Shown: positions 7,692 through 16,146 of the stretch, in pieces
How positions within the stretch are numbered: the first letter of the stretch is position 1
Layout of the letters: every line of letters starts with the position of its first letter
Assembly (NCBI GenBank): GCA_018970725.1
Contig: JAGWVU010000006.1
Span: 1 to 64,000, forward strand
Origin: Verrucomicrobiota bacterium
GTDB taxonomy: Bacteria; Verrucomicrobiota; Verrucomicrobiia; Verrucomicrobiales; DEV007
DNA: 64,000 bases
Direction of reading: 5' to 3'
Made by a program: the position numbers and the translations under genes
The notes under the pieces: model-generated
The model's database searches: none
The model's input: only the letters and a program-made list of their open reading frames with translations
Told to the model about the DNA's origin: nothing

Positions 7692-9951
7692 CCGTGGCTT
7701 CTTCCCAGCGATTTGTGAGATACACGATGACTTTTTCGCAGAGCCAGGCGCCGAGCCTTGCGTCGGCCACGTTTGCGAGTTTTACGTAACCCCAGACGCC
7801 CTCGCAGAGTCGTCCGGGAAGAGATTCCCCGGCCTGCAGCGTGGCGTGGGCGGCGAAGCGGGCCTCGGTGAGTTCCTGGGAAGCGAGGGCTTCGGACTCC
7901 TGGTCCAGTCCGGCGAAGTGGCTTCGCTCGGGATCCCCGGCCCTTTCCCTCGCCAACCCGGTTTGCCGCCCGGCGTGGTCCTGCGGACGGCCGCGGACCG
8001 GCAAAGGTCCGCCGCCGGTGGAAAGCAGGGCAAGATGAGGCACGGCGGTGGTGGCGCTGGCTTCCGGACGCTCCAAAACGGCCTTCCAGGTCCCGGTCTG
8101 GCCGCGGAGGCGGAGCACCACGGGTTGACCGCGGTGGGCATCGAGAATGGCCCGGTGTTTTTGGGCCACGGAAAGCAAGACGGTGGGAGCGGAGTCGGGG
8201 ATCACCGTGAGGAGCGCGGTGCCGGGATGGAGATAGCGCCCCTTGAGCGAGGGCAGTTCCGCGCCGAAGACCCGCCCGGTCATGGGAGAGCGGAAGGTCA
8301 TGCTGTCGGTGAGTTCCTGGGTGGCGGCGAGCTTTTCCCGGAGACTGCGGAGGTGTTCGCTCTCCGCTTGGTAGGCGCTGAGGCGCTCCTCCTCGAAGTA
8401 TTGGCGGCGGCGCAACTCGGAGTGTTGGATGTCGAGTTTGAGCTGGCCCAGTTCGGCCGATTTCCCGGGGTTGAGGAGCACGGCGAGCACCTGACCGGCC
8501 TCCACGATCTGGCCGTTGGTGCAGTGCACCTCCTCGACGAATCCCGGGCAGCGGACACGGAGGATGGCCTTGCCGGCGAATTCCATGACGGCGGGAGCCT
8601 TGGGCGCGGGGCTGATCCGGATGAACCAACCCGCGGCGAGAAGGGAGGCTCCGACGAGGGCGAGACGAAGCAGTGCCCGGCCGAGATGAGGCCGGGGACC
8701 GCCGCCGCCCGTCAGCAGGAAGGAGACGGTTTTCACGGCGCCGGTCAGGAGCAGGCCCGCGACGGAAAACGCCGCGAGAATGATCCCGGCCCCCTTGAAG
8801 AGGAGGGCCACCGCCGTCATGATCCCGATCCAGACGACCCACCGCCAGACGAAGGCCAGAATCCCGTAGGTGCCGATGGCGAAAGGTTGCGCGAGGAAGG
8901 CGGGCGGTGGTTGGTCCCGGATGCCGAAAAAGAGTTTCCGGCCGAGCCACTGGACGAACTGCTGTCCCTTGGCCGCGAGGTTCGGAATGCGCAGCAGATC
9001 GGAGAGGATGTAATACCCATCGAACCGCATCAGAGGATTGGCATTGAACAGCACCGTGATCGTGGACGCCGCGAAAATGGTGTTGTAAGCGACCGTGTTG
9101 GCAATGCCGGGACCGGTGTTGACCCAGACAAGCGTCGCCGCCGCGGCGAGAAAGAGTTCGATATACATTCCCGCCGCGGCCACTTGGATGCGGTGCCAGC
9201 GACTGGCGAAGCGCCAGCTGCCGCTGGCATCGACATAGGTCATCGGCGTCACGAAAAGGAGGAGCTGCACGCCCCACTCGGGCACGACGGCCCCGTGTCG
9301 TTTGGCGAAGATCCCGTGCCAGACCTCGTGGACCAGCTTCAAGGTCACATAGGTGAGTCCGAGGTAAAACCAGTTCCGCGGGAGCACGGCGGAGGTGGTG
9401 GCCTGCACGAAGGTCTGCCAGTTCCGGGCGAGCGAATAGGCGGCGACCATGACAAACGCGATCCAGACCACGAGGAAAACGGGCCCGGTGGCCCAGCGCA
9501 AGCCGGAGAGCCAGATGCCCAGGACGCGGTCCGGGTTGCCGACGGGAAACTTGAGGAAGAGGAGTTGTTGGAGGATCGATTGCTTTTGCGGGGCCGGTCT
9601 GCCGGCGGCGCTGCGGTTGCGGCGGTCCGATTGATCGGCCGAATCCGTTTCCAACAGTTTCTGCTCCACCAACCAGCGCAGGATCACTGACGCCTCGGGT
9701 TCGCTCAGGGCCCGTTCACCGATGTCCCGGGCATTCCTCGCCAACAATTCGGAAGCGGTGCGGCGCCCGTCCATGCCGCGGAGGAACTGATATTCCGCGA
9801 GGCCGATCTGGAAATAGCGCCGATGGGTTAGGTCCTCGAGGATGTAGCTGGGGCGCCCGCGCAGGTCCTGAAAGGTGAACCGGAGGTCCCGCCGCAGCCT
9901 CGGGCGGGAGACGCTCAAATCGCGGACCGAATGATCTGGCGTGTGCGTCAT
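7681..9951 (-). CDS. PqqD-like/M50 protease/lipoyl-domain membrane protein (YydH-like)
   Basis: A 756-residue protein from the ATG at 9951, 11 bases after the upstream stop; in-frame starts at 9963 and 9987 would overlap that gene. Residues about 30-105 form a small PqqD-like winged-helix region (RRYFQIGLAEYQFLRGMDG). A polytopic membrane region (about 140-430) carries the S2P-type zinc motif LVHEVWHGIF (near 205) and the second motif NANPLMRFDGYY (near 300), as in intramembrane M50 proteases. After further helices, residues about 460-560 are a biotinyl-lipoyl/HlyD-like hairpin (GFVEEVHCTNGQIVEAGQVL) with a coiled coil, then a beta-barrel-like tail. Relatives are annotated as peptide zinc metalloproteases of the YydH kind. 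Substrate peptide and exporter are not visible. It lies between a GAF-HlyD adaptor and a NYN nuclease in one unit. Confidence 0.82.
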   Translation of the reverse strand: MTHTPDHSVRDLSVSRPRLRRDLRFTFQDLRGRPSYILEDLTHRRYFQIGLAEYQFLRGMDGRRTASELLARNARDIGERALSEPEASVILRWLVEQKLLETDSADQSDRRNRSAAGRPAPQKQSILQQLLFLKFPVGNPDRVLGIWLSGLRWATGPVFLVVWIAFVMVAAYSLARNWQTFVQATTSAVLPRNWFYLGLTYVTLKLVHEVWHGIFAKRHGAVVPEWGVQLLLFVTPMTYVDASGSWRFASRWHRIQVAAAGMYIELFLAAAATLVWVNTGPGIANTVAYNTIFAASTITVLFNANPLMRFDGYYILSDLLRIPNLAAKGQQFVQWLGRKLFFGIRDQPPPAFLAQPFAIGTYGILAFVWRWVVWIGIMTAVALLFKGAGIILAAFSVAGLLLTGAVKTVSFLLTGGGGPRPHLGRALLRLALVGASLLAAGWFIRISPAPKAPAVMEFAGKAILRVRCPGFVEEVHCTNGQIVEAGQVLAVLLNPGKSAELGQLKLDIQHSELRRRQYFEEERLSAYQAESEHLRSLREKLAATQELTDSMTFRSPMTGRVFGAELPSLKGRYLHPGTALLTVIPDSAPTVLLSVAQKHRAILDAHRGQPVVLRLRGQTGTWKAVLERPEASATTAVPHLALLSTGGGPLPVRGRPQDHAGRQTGLARERAGDPERSHFAGLDQESEALASQELTEARFAAHATLQAGESLPGRLCEGVWGYVKLANVADARLGAWLCEKVIVYLTNRWEEATGAR

Positions 9952-9962
9952 GGCTTCCGGCA

Positions 9963-11846
9963 TCACCAGAGGTTGAGCCTCACCCAATCCCAGAGGCGGT
10001 GGAACAAGGTCCAGCCGAGGAAGCGGTGCCCCGTTTCAACGCGCGCTTTGCCCAGCATCCCGGGCCGCAACCCGCCACTGGAGTTGTCCACGGTCGAGAG
10101 GCTCACGAAAATGTTTCTTCCGTCCCTGACCTCGGAGATGGGATACACCTGACTCACCACGCCCCCGTGCCTGAAACGGGCTTGAGCCTCAAGGCGGAAC
10201 CGCACTTTTTGGCCGGTGGCGACCTGGGCGACCTCGGAATCCGGCACCTCGATTTCCAATTCGAGACGGTCGAGCGGGGCGATGTCGAACAGTTTCTGCC
10301 CGGTGGTCACCGGGACTCCCTCGGACCGCTCGAGGTTGCCGCTGATGAGGCTGCCGGAGATGGGGGCCCGCACCTCGAGGTGGTCCTTCTGGTAGCGCAG
10401 CAGATCGACCTGGAGCCCCAAACCATCGGCCTGGAGTTGCGCCAGTTGTTTGGCGGCGATGTCACGGGCGGCCATGGCTTGGTCGCGCTCCTTGAGGGCG
10501 GCCTCCCGCTTGGCGATGGCCTCGGCGAGTTTCCAGCGGATCTCCTTGCCATCGAGCACCGCCAGAAGCTGGCCGGCCTCGACCGTTTGGCCCGGTTTGA
10601 CCAAAGCCCGTTCCAGAATCCCGTCGAAAGGCGCGGCGACCTGGCGGGTCACTTCGGGTTGGAGCCGGCAATTCGCGGAGACGTGGTAGGGAACGGGGAG
10701 GAACATGGCCACCAGGAAAAGGATGGGGGCGGCGATGGCGGCGGTTTTCCGGTATTGGCCGGCGGTCGCCCAAAACCGTTTCCAGGCGCCCGGCAGGCCC
10801 CGGGGCAGACTCTCCCCGCAGAGATAGACCAGCGCGGCGAGGTGGGGGGCCGCGGCTTGGAGCAACTCGATTTCCTGTCTCCGGGCCGGACGCTCCCGGT
10901 CCCAAAGCAGCAGGATGGCCCCCACCGTCTCCGGCGTTTTCGTGCCTGCCGGTTCCGTTTTGAGCGGGATCGCCAGCGCTTCGGCCGCGCTCATGGTGTC
11001 CAGCAGGGGCGTGTGATTGGCCGCCGTCAACACCCCGGTCCCGTCGTTCCGCTCCGGCCAGGCCAAGGGGGAATCCACCCCGATCGATTCCCGCATCAGC
11101 GCGGAGATTTGGGAGGTGGCCTGGCTCGAATCCTCCACGTGGCCGGCCCCCGAGAGGGCATGCACCCTGCAGTGCAGCTGGTCCCCGGCCCCGATGGCCA
11201 CCCGGGCCGCGCCGGTGAGTTCCGCCAGCTCGTCGCAAATCATCGCCATGCCCGCCCGGAACTCCCTCGCCTTGGCCACCCGGCTGAAGAGATCGACCAG
11301 CAACGTCGCCTGATCGAACCCCGACTGCAGACGCTTCGCATGATCGCCGAAAGCGCGCCGCACAAAAATCTGGGTGACGAGATGCAGCACGGTGAAGACC
11401 GATTCCACGGCGGAGGCACGCTCCGGTCCGAGCAGCAGGGCCAAGGCGGCGGGGGGACGCCCCGTGATGGTGAACGGTACGCAGAGGAGGGCGTATCTGC
11501 CGGTCGCGAGGGAGATGGTGGCCCGCTGGCTGGCCCCCTTGGCGACAGCGGAGGTGGCGATGAGATCGACCTGTTGTTGCGCGGTGAATCCGGCGGCCTG
11601 GGGATCGTTGGCCACAATGACCTTGGCAAGGAGATGGGGGCCGGACTGCTCGTAAAGGAAACCGAAGCGGCTGGCGGTCAGCGCAACGGTCAGGGCCACC
11701 GCGGCTTGGTCGAAAGCGGGGGCGTCGAGATCCGCAAACAAGCGCTCGATTTCCGCCAGGGTCTGTTCCGGGCGGGATTCCGGGTCACCGGCCACCGTTG
11801 GCGTCGCGATTTGGTCCGGGGCGGCGGATGGGGGAAAGGGGCTCAC
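9963..11846 (-). CDS. GAF-domain HlyD-type membrane fusion protein
   Basis: A 627-residue product with a GTG start. The N-terminal half (about 25-350) is cytosolic and appears to contain one or two GAF-like sensor modules (for example FRAGMAMICDELAELTGAARVAIG and the EALAIPLK...GAILLLWDRE block). A single membrane helix follows at about 367-388 (AAIAAPILFLVAMFLPVPYHV). The periplasmic half has a lipoyl half (VAAPFDGILERALVKPGQTVEAGQLL), a coiled-coil hairpin (about 440-490), the second lipoyl half and a beta-barrel domain typical of adaptor proteins. The layout implies an export adaptor whose activity is controlled by a cytosolic ligand. It is first in the minus-strand cassette with the M50 protein and shows no neighbouring ABC, RND or TolC gene. 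Confidence 0.82.
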   Translation of the reverse strand: MSPFPPSAAPDQIATPTVAGDPESRPEQTLAEIERLFADLDAPAFDQAAVALTVALTASRFGFLYEQSGPHLLAKVIVANDPQAAGFTAQQQVDLIATSAVAKGASQRATISLATGRYALLCVPFTITGRPPAALALLLGPERASAVESVFTVLHLVTQIFVRRAFGDHAKRLQSGFDQATLLVDLFSRVAKAREFRAGMAMICDELAELTGAARVAIGAGDQLHCRVHALSGAGHVEDSSQATSQISALMRESIGVDSPLAWPERNDGTGVLTAANHTPLLDTMSAAEALAIPLKTEPAGTKTPETVGAILLLWDRERPARRQEIELLQAAAPHLAALVYLCGESLPRGLPGAWKRFWATAGQYRKTAAIAAPILFLVAMFLPVPYHVSANCRLQPEVTRQVAAPFDGILERALVKPGQTVEAGQLLAVLDGKEIRWKLAEAIAKREAALKERDQAMAARDIAAKQLAQLQADGLGLQVDLLRYQKDHLEVRAPISGSLISGNLERSEGVPVTTGQKLFDIAPLDRLELEIEVPDSEVAQVATGQKVRFRLEAQARFRHGGVVSQVYPISEVRDGRNIFVSLSTVDNSSGGLRPGMLGKARVETGHRFLGWTLFHRLWDWVRLNLW

Positions 11847-12027
11847 GGGAAGCGGGACTCGAACGTCCGTGGTTGGACGGAAGACGGACCTTGAGTTTGG
11901 TGCGGATCCGGAGGAATCTCAAGACGGAACACGTCCGGGACTGCGAACGGAATCGCGTGACAAAGTTGATCGATCGTGAATTGATAGGGTAGGACCGGGA
12001 GAAACGAAGAGCCGGTCGGGAGCAACC

Positions 12028-12729
12028 ATGGCCTACGATCCGCTTTACCTCGTCATCATGCTCGGGAGCATGGCCCTCAGCTGGCTGGCGGGGAGCCGGC
12101 TGCAACACGCCTTCCAACGCTATTCCCAAGTCCCGATGAGTCTGACCGGCCGGGAGATCGCGCTGCGGATGCTGGCGGACGCGGGCATTGGCGATGTCGA
12201 GGTCACCGGGGTGCCCGGGCAGTTGACGGATCATTACAACCCGGCGACGAAGCGGGTCAACCTCAGTGAAGCGGTCTATGGCACCCGCAGTTTGGCGGCG
12301 GCGGCGGTGGCGGCCCATGAGTGCGGGCACGCCGTCCAGCATACCAAGGGGTATTCCGCCCTCCGGATGCGCTCCGCTCTGGTCCCGGTGGTGCAGATTT
12401 CCAGCCGCCTCGCGCAATACGTGATCATGGCGGGTCTCGTCCTCATGGGAGTGGCCCAGGGAGGCTTCCCCTGGGTTCTTCTGGCCGGGATCATTCTTTT
12501 CGGCTTCTCCACCCTCTTCAGCCTGGTCACCCTGCCGGTGGAATTCGACGCCAGCCGCCGGGCGCTTCTCTGGTTGGAACAAACCGGGGTCGCGCGGGGT
12601 GAACAACACGACATGGCCAAGGATGCGCTCAAATGGGCCGCCATGACCTATGTCGTCGCGGCGATCGCCTCCCTGGGGCATCTTTTTTATTACGTAATGG
12701 TCTTCCTCCGAGCCCGGAATCAAGATTGA
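12028..12729 (+). CDS. Membrane zinc metallopeptidase (YugP family)
   Basis: A 233-residue protein of the putative neutral zinc metallopeptidase family (Zn_peptidase_2, YugP-like). It has an N-terminal membrane helix, the conserved DHYNPATKRVNLSEAVYG block, the zinc-binding AAHECGHAVQ motif near residues 94-103, and two to three further membrane segments (about 125-180 and 210-228). The third conserved block EFDASRRA supplies another likely metal or structural residue. It probably acts in the inner membrane, with unknown substrate. It is divergent from the GAF-HlyD gene across 181 bases and is followed by secG. Confidence 0.88.
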   Translation: MAYDPLYLVIMLGSMALSWLAGSRLQHAFQRYSQVPMSLTGREIALRMLADAGIGDVEVTGVPGQLTDHYNPATKRVNLSEAVYGTRSLAAAAVAAHECGHAVQHTKGYSALRMRSALVPVVQISSRLAQYVIMAGLVLMGVAQGGFPWVLLAGIILFGFSTLFSLVTLPVEFDASRRALLWLEQTGVARGEQHDMAKDALKWAAMTYVVAAIASLGHLFYYVMVFLRARNQD

Positions 12730-12802
12730 GTCCCCCGGACCCGCACGGGATGCGAGGTCGGCGCTTTACAAATCCGTCCGAACGCTCATATTGCGCCCTC
12801 CC

Positions 12803-13309
12803 ATGGGTATTCTGTTCAACATCCTGCTCTTTCTCCACATCGTCGTTTGCTTGCTGCTGGTGCTGCTGGTCATCATGCAGCGTCCGAAACAGGAAGGGCT
12901 GGGCGCCGCCTTTGCCTCCGGAATGATGAACGAATCCTTCGGAGCCCAGGCCACCGACGTGTTGCAACAAGGCACCCGCTACCTCGCCATTCTCTTCTTT
13001 GTCCTCTCGGTGGCCATGGCCGGCATCAAATCCCGGGAGAACCGGGACCGCTACGCCCCCATTCCCGAGGAACCGGCCGTCGTCACGCCGACTCCTTCCC
13101 CGGCTCCGGCGCCCTCCCCCACCCCGGCTCCAGCGCCCGCAGCCCCGGCCCCGGCCTCTAAACCCGCTGCCGAGGCACCCAAGCCTGCCACTCCGGCCCC
13201 GGCTTCCAAACCTGCTGCCGAGGCGCCCAAGCCTGCGGTTCCGGCTCCTGCTTCCAAACCTGCTGCCGAGGCGCCCAAGCCTGCGGTTCCGGCCCCGGCT
13301 ACCCGCTGA
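12803..13309 (+). CDS. secG: Protein translocase subunit SecG with Pro-Ala tail
   Basis: A product of about 168 residues from the ATG at 12803; an in-frame TTG at 12791 is less likely. The first 75 residues match SecG: two membrane helices linked by the IMQRPKQEGLGAAFASG loop and the ATDVLQQGTRYLAILFF second helix. SecG assists SecYE during preprotein translocation. Beyond the usual SecG length there is a 90-residue cytosolic tail rich in Pro and Ala that ends with three 16-residue repeats of the form APASKPAAEAPKPA(T/V)P. The gene lies between the YugP-like peptidase and the LPS fusion gene on the same strand. Confidence 0.88.
   Translation: MGILFNILLFLHIVVCLLLVLLVIMQRPKQEGLGAAFASGMMNESFGAQATDVLQQGTRYLAILFFVLSVAMAGIKSRENRDRYAPIPEEPAVVTPTPSPAPAPSPTPAPAPAAPAPASKPAAEAPKPATPAPASKPAAEAPKPAVPAPASKPAAEAPKPAVPAPATR
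13148..13291 (+). repeat. Three 48-base tandem repeats in secG tail
   Basis: Three consecutive 48-base units (13148-13195, 13196-13243, 13244-13291) encode the 16-residue repeat APASKPAAEAPKPA(T/V)P. The second and third units are nearly identical at the DNA level, which points to recent slippage or unequal recombination; the copy number is therefore likely to vary between strains. Confidence 0.85.
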
Positions 13310-13357
13310 TTCCCCGTGCGGGTTCGGAGGGAGCCAAGGACCAAGCGGAACGCCGCG

Positions 13358-15316
13358 ATGATCGTCGTCCACTATCTGGTGTTCCTCCTCTATCGCGGTT
13401 TGGAGACCGCGGTCTTCTTCCTCCCGTTGTGGGTCTGCTCCCTGCTCGGCGGATTTATCGGAAATCTCGCCTATTTCCTTCTCCCCGGTCCGCGCCGGAC
13501 GACCGTGGGCAATCTCCTCATCGCGTTCGGGGGCGAAATGGGAATCGGCGAGTGTCGGCATATCGGACGACGCCACTTCGCGGCCTTGGGCAGGAACTTC
13601 CTCTGCGGGCTGAAACTTTCCCAGATGCGGCCGCGGTCCGTGGAAAAGCGGGTGCGCCATGAGAATGCCCAGAACGTTCTGGAGGCGGTCGAGGAACAGC
13701 GCGGGGTGATCGGGGTGATCCTCCACATGGGACCATGGCCGCTGCTGAACCGGATTCCGCTCTTTGGACCCGGCGTTTCCCAGGCCCATCTTTTCCAACC
13801 CTGGGGCAACCCGTTTCTGGACCGTCACCGGCTGCGCGCCCGGTCTGGTGACGACCTGATCTTGTTCGATCCCCGCCAAGGCTACCATGCCGCGATGCAG
13901 CATCTCCGGGAAAGGGGAGGCATCACCCTTTTCGTGGACGGGCACGCCGGTTCGAGCGGGGTCTGGTGTCCGTTTTTCGGTCGCTTGGCGTCGACCACGA
14001 ATCTTCCGGCCTTGCTCGCGTTGAGAACCGGGGCCCCCATCGTGCCGATTGGGATTCATCCCGACGGTTTGGCCCGGTGGCGGGTGGTTTACGGGGAAGC
14101 GATCCGCACCCGGGATGAAGGCGGACGGGAGATCGGCAGCGCCAAGCTCACGGCCACCCTCAACCAAGCGGCTGAACGGCTCGTGCGCCGCGTGCCGGAA
14201 GAGTGGTTCTGGATTCACGAGCGCTGGAAAACGCCCCGTCCGGAGTTTCTCCTGAGCGCCTACCGGCGGGGAGTGGAATACCCGCCCGGGTTCCGCCAGG
14301 AACATCTGAAGCCCTTCCGCATCCTGATCCGGTCATCGAACTGGCTGGGAGACGCCTGCATGTCCGTTCCCACGGTGCGCGCCATCAAGCTGGGTCGGCC
14401 CGACGCCGAAATCACGGTGCTCTGCAACGAGAATCTGGCGGAACTCTGGCGCGCCGTCCGCCATGTGGATCACGTCGTGGCCCGCCCGCGCCGCGCTTCG
14501 GTTTGGAAGGCCGCCGGGCTGATCCGCCGCGCCGGGAGGTTCGACGCGGGCGTTCTCTTCCCCAACTCGCTCCGGTCCGCGCTGGAGATGAAACTGGCCG
14601 GGGTGAACCTGGTGACCGGTTTTTCGAATGCCCTGCGCGCCCGATTGATCGATCTCCCCGTCCCCGAGCGGCAGGCGCCGGGGCCACCGGAACACCACGC
14701 CTGGCGTTACCTGCGGATCGCCCACGCAATTGGGGCGGACAAATCGGACCCCGACCTCTACGCCTCGCGCGAGCACCGGCCGGAGTTCGGGGGAACCTGG
14801 AGGATCGGCCTCTGTCCGGGAGCGGCGTATGGGGACGCGAAACGCTGGCCCGCGGAGCGCTATGCCAAGGCCGTCGCAGCCCTGCAGCAAAGGCTCGGGG
14901 GCAAGGTGGAGTGGTCCGTTTACGGCGCACCCAACGAGGCCGCGCTGGCGGCCAGCCTGACCGCTGCTTGCCCGGTCCCGCTCGAAAACTTGGTGGGAAA
15001 GACCAGCGTCTCCGAGCTGATGGAACGTTTGCAGACGCTGCACGTGCTGATCACAAACGATACCGGCACGATGCATCTGGCGGGGCTGTTGGGGGTGCCC
15101 ACGGTCTCCATTTTCGGCTCCACCGAACCGGCCCTAACCTCGCCGCTGGGGAAAAACCACCGGATCCTGCGCAAGCACGTGGCCTGCAGTCCCTGTTTTT
15201 TGCGCGAGTGTCCGCTCGATTTCCGCTGCATGACCGGGATCGAGGTCGGGGACGTCGTCGCGGCGACGCTCGAGCGGTTGGAGCAAGTCCCCGGTGGACG
15301 GACGACGCCGGGATGA
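13358..15316 (+). CDS. Lipid A acyltransferase-heptosyltransferase fusion
   Basis: A product of about 652 residues from the ATG at 13358; a GTG at 13316 is an alternative. Residues about 1-300 match the LpxL/HtrB lysophospholipid acyltransferase-like family (membrane anchor, then ILHMGPWPLL, DGHAGSSGVWCPFFG and the ALLALRTGAPIVPIGI block). Residues about 315-645 match ADP-heptose:LPS heptosyltransferase II (RSSNWLGDACMSVPTVRAIK, LCPGAAYGDAKRWP, NDTGTMHLAGLLGVPTVSIFGSTEP). The fusion would join lipid A acylation with inner-core heptose addition at the inner membrane. The catalytic HX4(D/E) motif of the acyltransferase half reads HMGPWP, so the acid is replaced by proline and that half may be inactive or altered. 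A heptosyltransferase alone is the minimum safe assignment. Confidence 0.85.
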   Translation: MIVVHYLVFLLYRGLETAVFFLPLWVCSLLGGFIGNLAYFLLPGPRRTTVGNLLIAFGGEMGIGECRHIGRRHFAALGRNFLCGLKLSQMRPRSVEKRVRHENAQNVLEAVEEQRGVIGVILHMGPWPLLNRIPLFGPGVSQAHLFQPWGNPFLDRHRLRARSGDDLILFDPRQGYHAAMQHLRERGGITLFVDGHAGSSGVWCPFFGRLASTTNLPALLALRTGAPIVPIGIHPDGLARWRVVYGEAIRTRDEGGREIGSAKLTATLNQAAERLVRRVPEEWFWIHERWKTPRPEFLLSAYRRGVEYPPGFRQEHLKPFRILIRSSNWLGDACMSVPTVRAIKLGRPDAEITVLCNENLAELWRAVRHVDHVVARPRRASVWKAAGLIRRAGRFDAGVLFPNSLRSALEMKLAGVNLVTGFSNALRARLIDLPVPERQAPGPPEHHAWRYLRIAHAIGADKSDPDLYASREHRPEFGGTWRIGLCPGAAYGDAKRWPAERYAKAVAALQQRLGGKVEWSVYGAPNEAALAASLTAACPVPLENLVGKTSVSELMERLQTLHVLITNDTGTMHLAGLLGVPTVSIFGSTEPALTSPLGKNHRILRKHVACSPCFLRECPLDFRCMTGIEVGDVVAATLERLEQVPGGRTTPG

Positions 15317-15345
15317 AGCGGAGCGGCGCGCTCGAGGGATTCCCC

Positions 15346-15374
15346 TTGCCAAGGTATTCTGTGCTTGCTAGGCT
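15346..15374 (+). promoter_or_regulatory. Candidate sigma-70 promoter for DUF350 operon
   Basis: TTGCCA (15346-15351) and TAGGCT (15369-15374) are separated by 17 bases and lie immediately before the ATG at 15380. If real, the transcript would start at or near the start codon and be almost leaderless. Only consensus similarity supports this. Confidence 0.3.
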
Positions 15375-15379
15375 CGGGA

Positions 15380-15622
15380 ATGCCGCTTCCGCATATTCCG
15401 CTGTTCGCTGAGACCACCCCATGGGAAGGCCTCAGCCTTTTCGCCATCTACGGTCTCGCCGGCATCGTGCTGGCGGCGGTGAGTTACAAGTTGTTCGACA
15501 AGCTGACGCCCGGGGACCTGCACCGCGAGATCTTTGAAAACAAGAACGCGGCCGCCGCCATTCTGGCCGCCAGCGTGATCATCGGGGTCTCGTTGATCCT
15601 GGCGGCCGCGATGGGCGGTTGA
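15380..15622 (+). CDS. DUF350 membrane protein (YjfL-like)
   Basis: An 80-residue protein from the ATG at 15380 with two membrane helices (about residues 17-35 and 57-78). The central KLFDKLTPGDLHREIFENKNAAAAILAAS block is characteristic of DUF350, a family usually found as one or two tandem units and represented by E. coli YjfL. Function is unknown. It is followed 12 bases later by a lipoprotein gene and then an ATP-grasp ligase, the same partner set as in the E. coli yjf region, so the three probably act together in the envelope. Confidence 0.82.
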   Translation: MPLPHIPLFAETTPWEGLSLFAIYGLAGIVLAAVSYKLFDKLTPGDLHREIFENKNAAAAILAASVIIGVSLILAAAMGG

Positions 15623-15634
15623 GGTCTTCCGGAA

Positions 15635-16135
15635 ATGAAGCGCAGCCGCATTGTCCTTTTGACGTTGGCCGGGGTGAGCCTCGGGTTCACCGGATGCCGC
15701 CGTTCCCCGGGAGCCGGTGGCATCCTGTCTCCGGACCAATTGCCTCCCGCGTTCCGCGCCTCCCTGCCCAACGGCTACGTGCCGGGCACGGATGTTTCGG
15801 CCGGGGAACCGCCTCACAATGCCTACGACCCGCGGCTCGGTTATTTCCATGAACCCTGCCAGGCTTGGTATCCCTACCCTTACAATCACCACGATCTCCG
15901 CTGGGGCTACTACCGGTGCGGGCGCTGGTTCGGTTCTTCGCGCGTCTGGTCCCGGCCCGTCGGTTTCTCCCGGACTTCGGGCGCACCGGTCGAAGATTAC
16001 AGCCCGCAGCCGCCCGGGGCGCCCCAACACGCCGGACTGGCCCATAGCGACGCCTCCCGTTCCCTTGCGGCAAGCACCCACCGCGGCGGGTTCGGCGGCA
16101 CCGGTCGTTCTTTCGGATTCCGTTCGCCCTCCTGA
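15635..16135 (+). CDS. Lipoprotein of the DUF350/ATP-grasp operon
   Basis: A 166-residue product with a lipoprotein signal peptide: basic MKRSR, a hydrophobic core, and the lipobox LGFTGC with the cysteine at about residue 21. The mature part is rich in Tyr, Pro, His and Gly (for example YPYPYNHHDLRWGYYRCGRWFG) and ends in a Gly-Ser-Phe-rich tail, RGGFGGTGRSFGFRSPS. Lipoproteins with such a tail accompany DUF350 and glutathionylspermidine-synthase-like genes elsewhere. It may be the substrate or anchor for the adjacent ligase; that is inference. Confidence 0.72.
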   Translation: MKRSRIVLLTLAGVSLGFTGCRRSPGAGGILSPDQLPPAFRASLPNGYVPGTDVSAGEPPHNAYDPRLGYFHEPCQAWYPYPYNHHDLRWGYYRCGRWFGSSRVWSRPVGFSRTSGAPVEDYSPQPPGAPQHAGLAHSDASRSLAASTHRGGFGGTGRSFGFRSPS

Positions 16136-16146
16136 CACCGCGCACG

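Noticed and set aside
7504-9690. A 728-codon plus-strand open frame opposite the M50 gene
   Set aside because: Its translation is low-complexity, rich in Gly, Glu, Arg and His with no domain, and it mirrors the minus-strand gene that has clear zinc motifs. It is a GC-bias shadow.
9999-11894. A 631-codon plus-strand open frame opposite the GAF-HlyD gene
   Set aside because: No domains, skewed composition, and complete overlap with a well-supported adaptor gene.
11843-12025. A 60-codon minus-strand frame just before the GAF-HlyD gene, considered as a precursor peptide
   Set aside because: It overlaps the adaptor start by 4 bases but has no leader/core pattern, and lies where the divergent promoters must be. 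Evidence is too weak.
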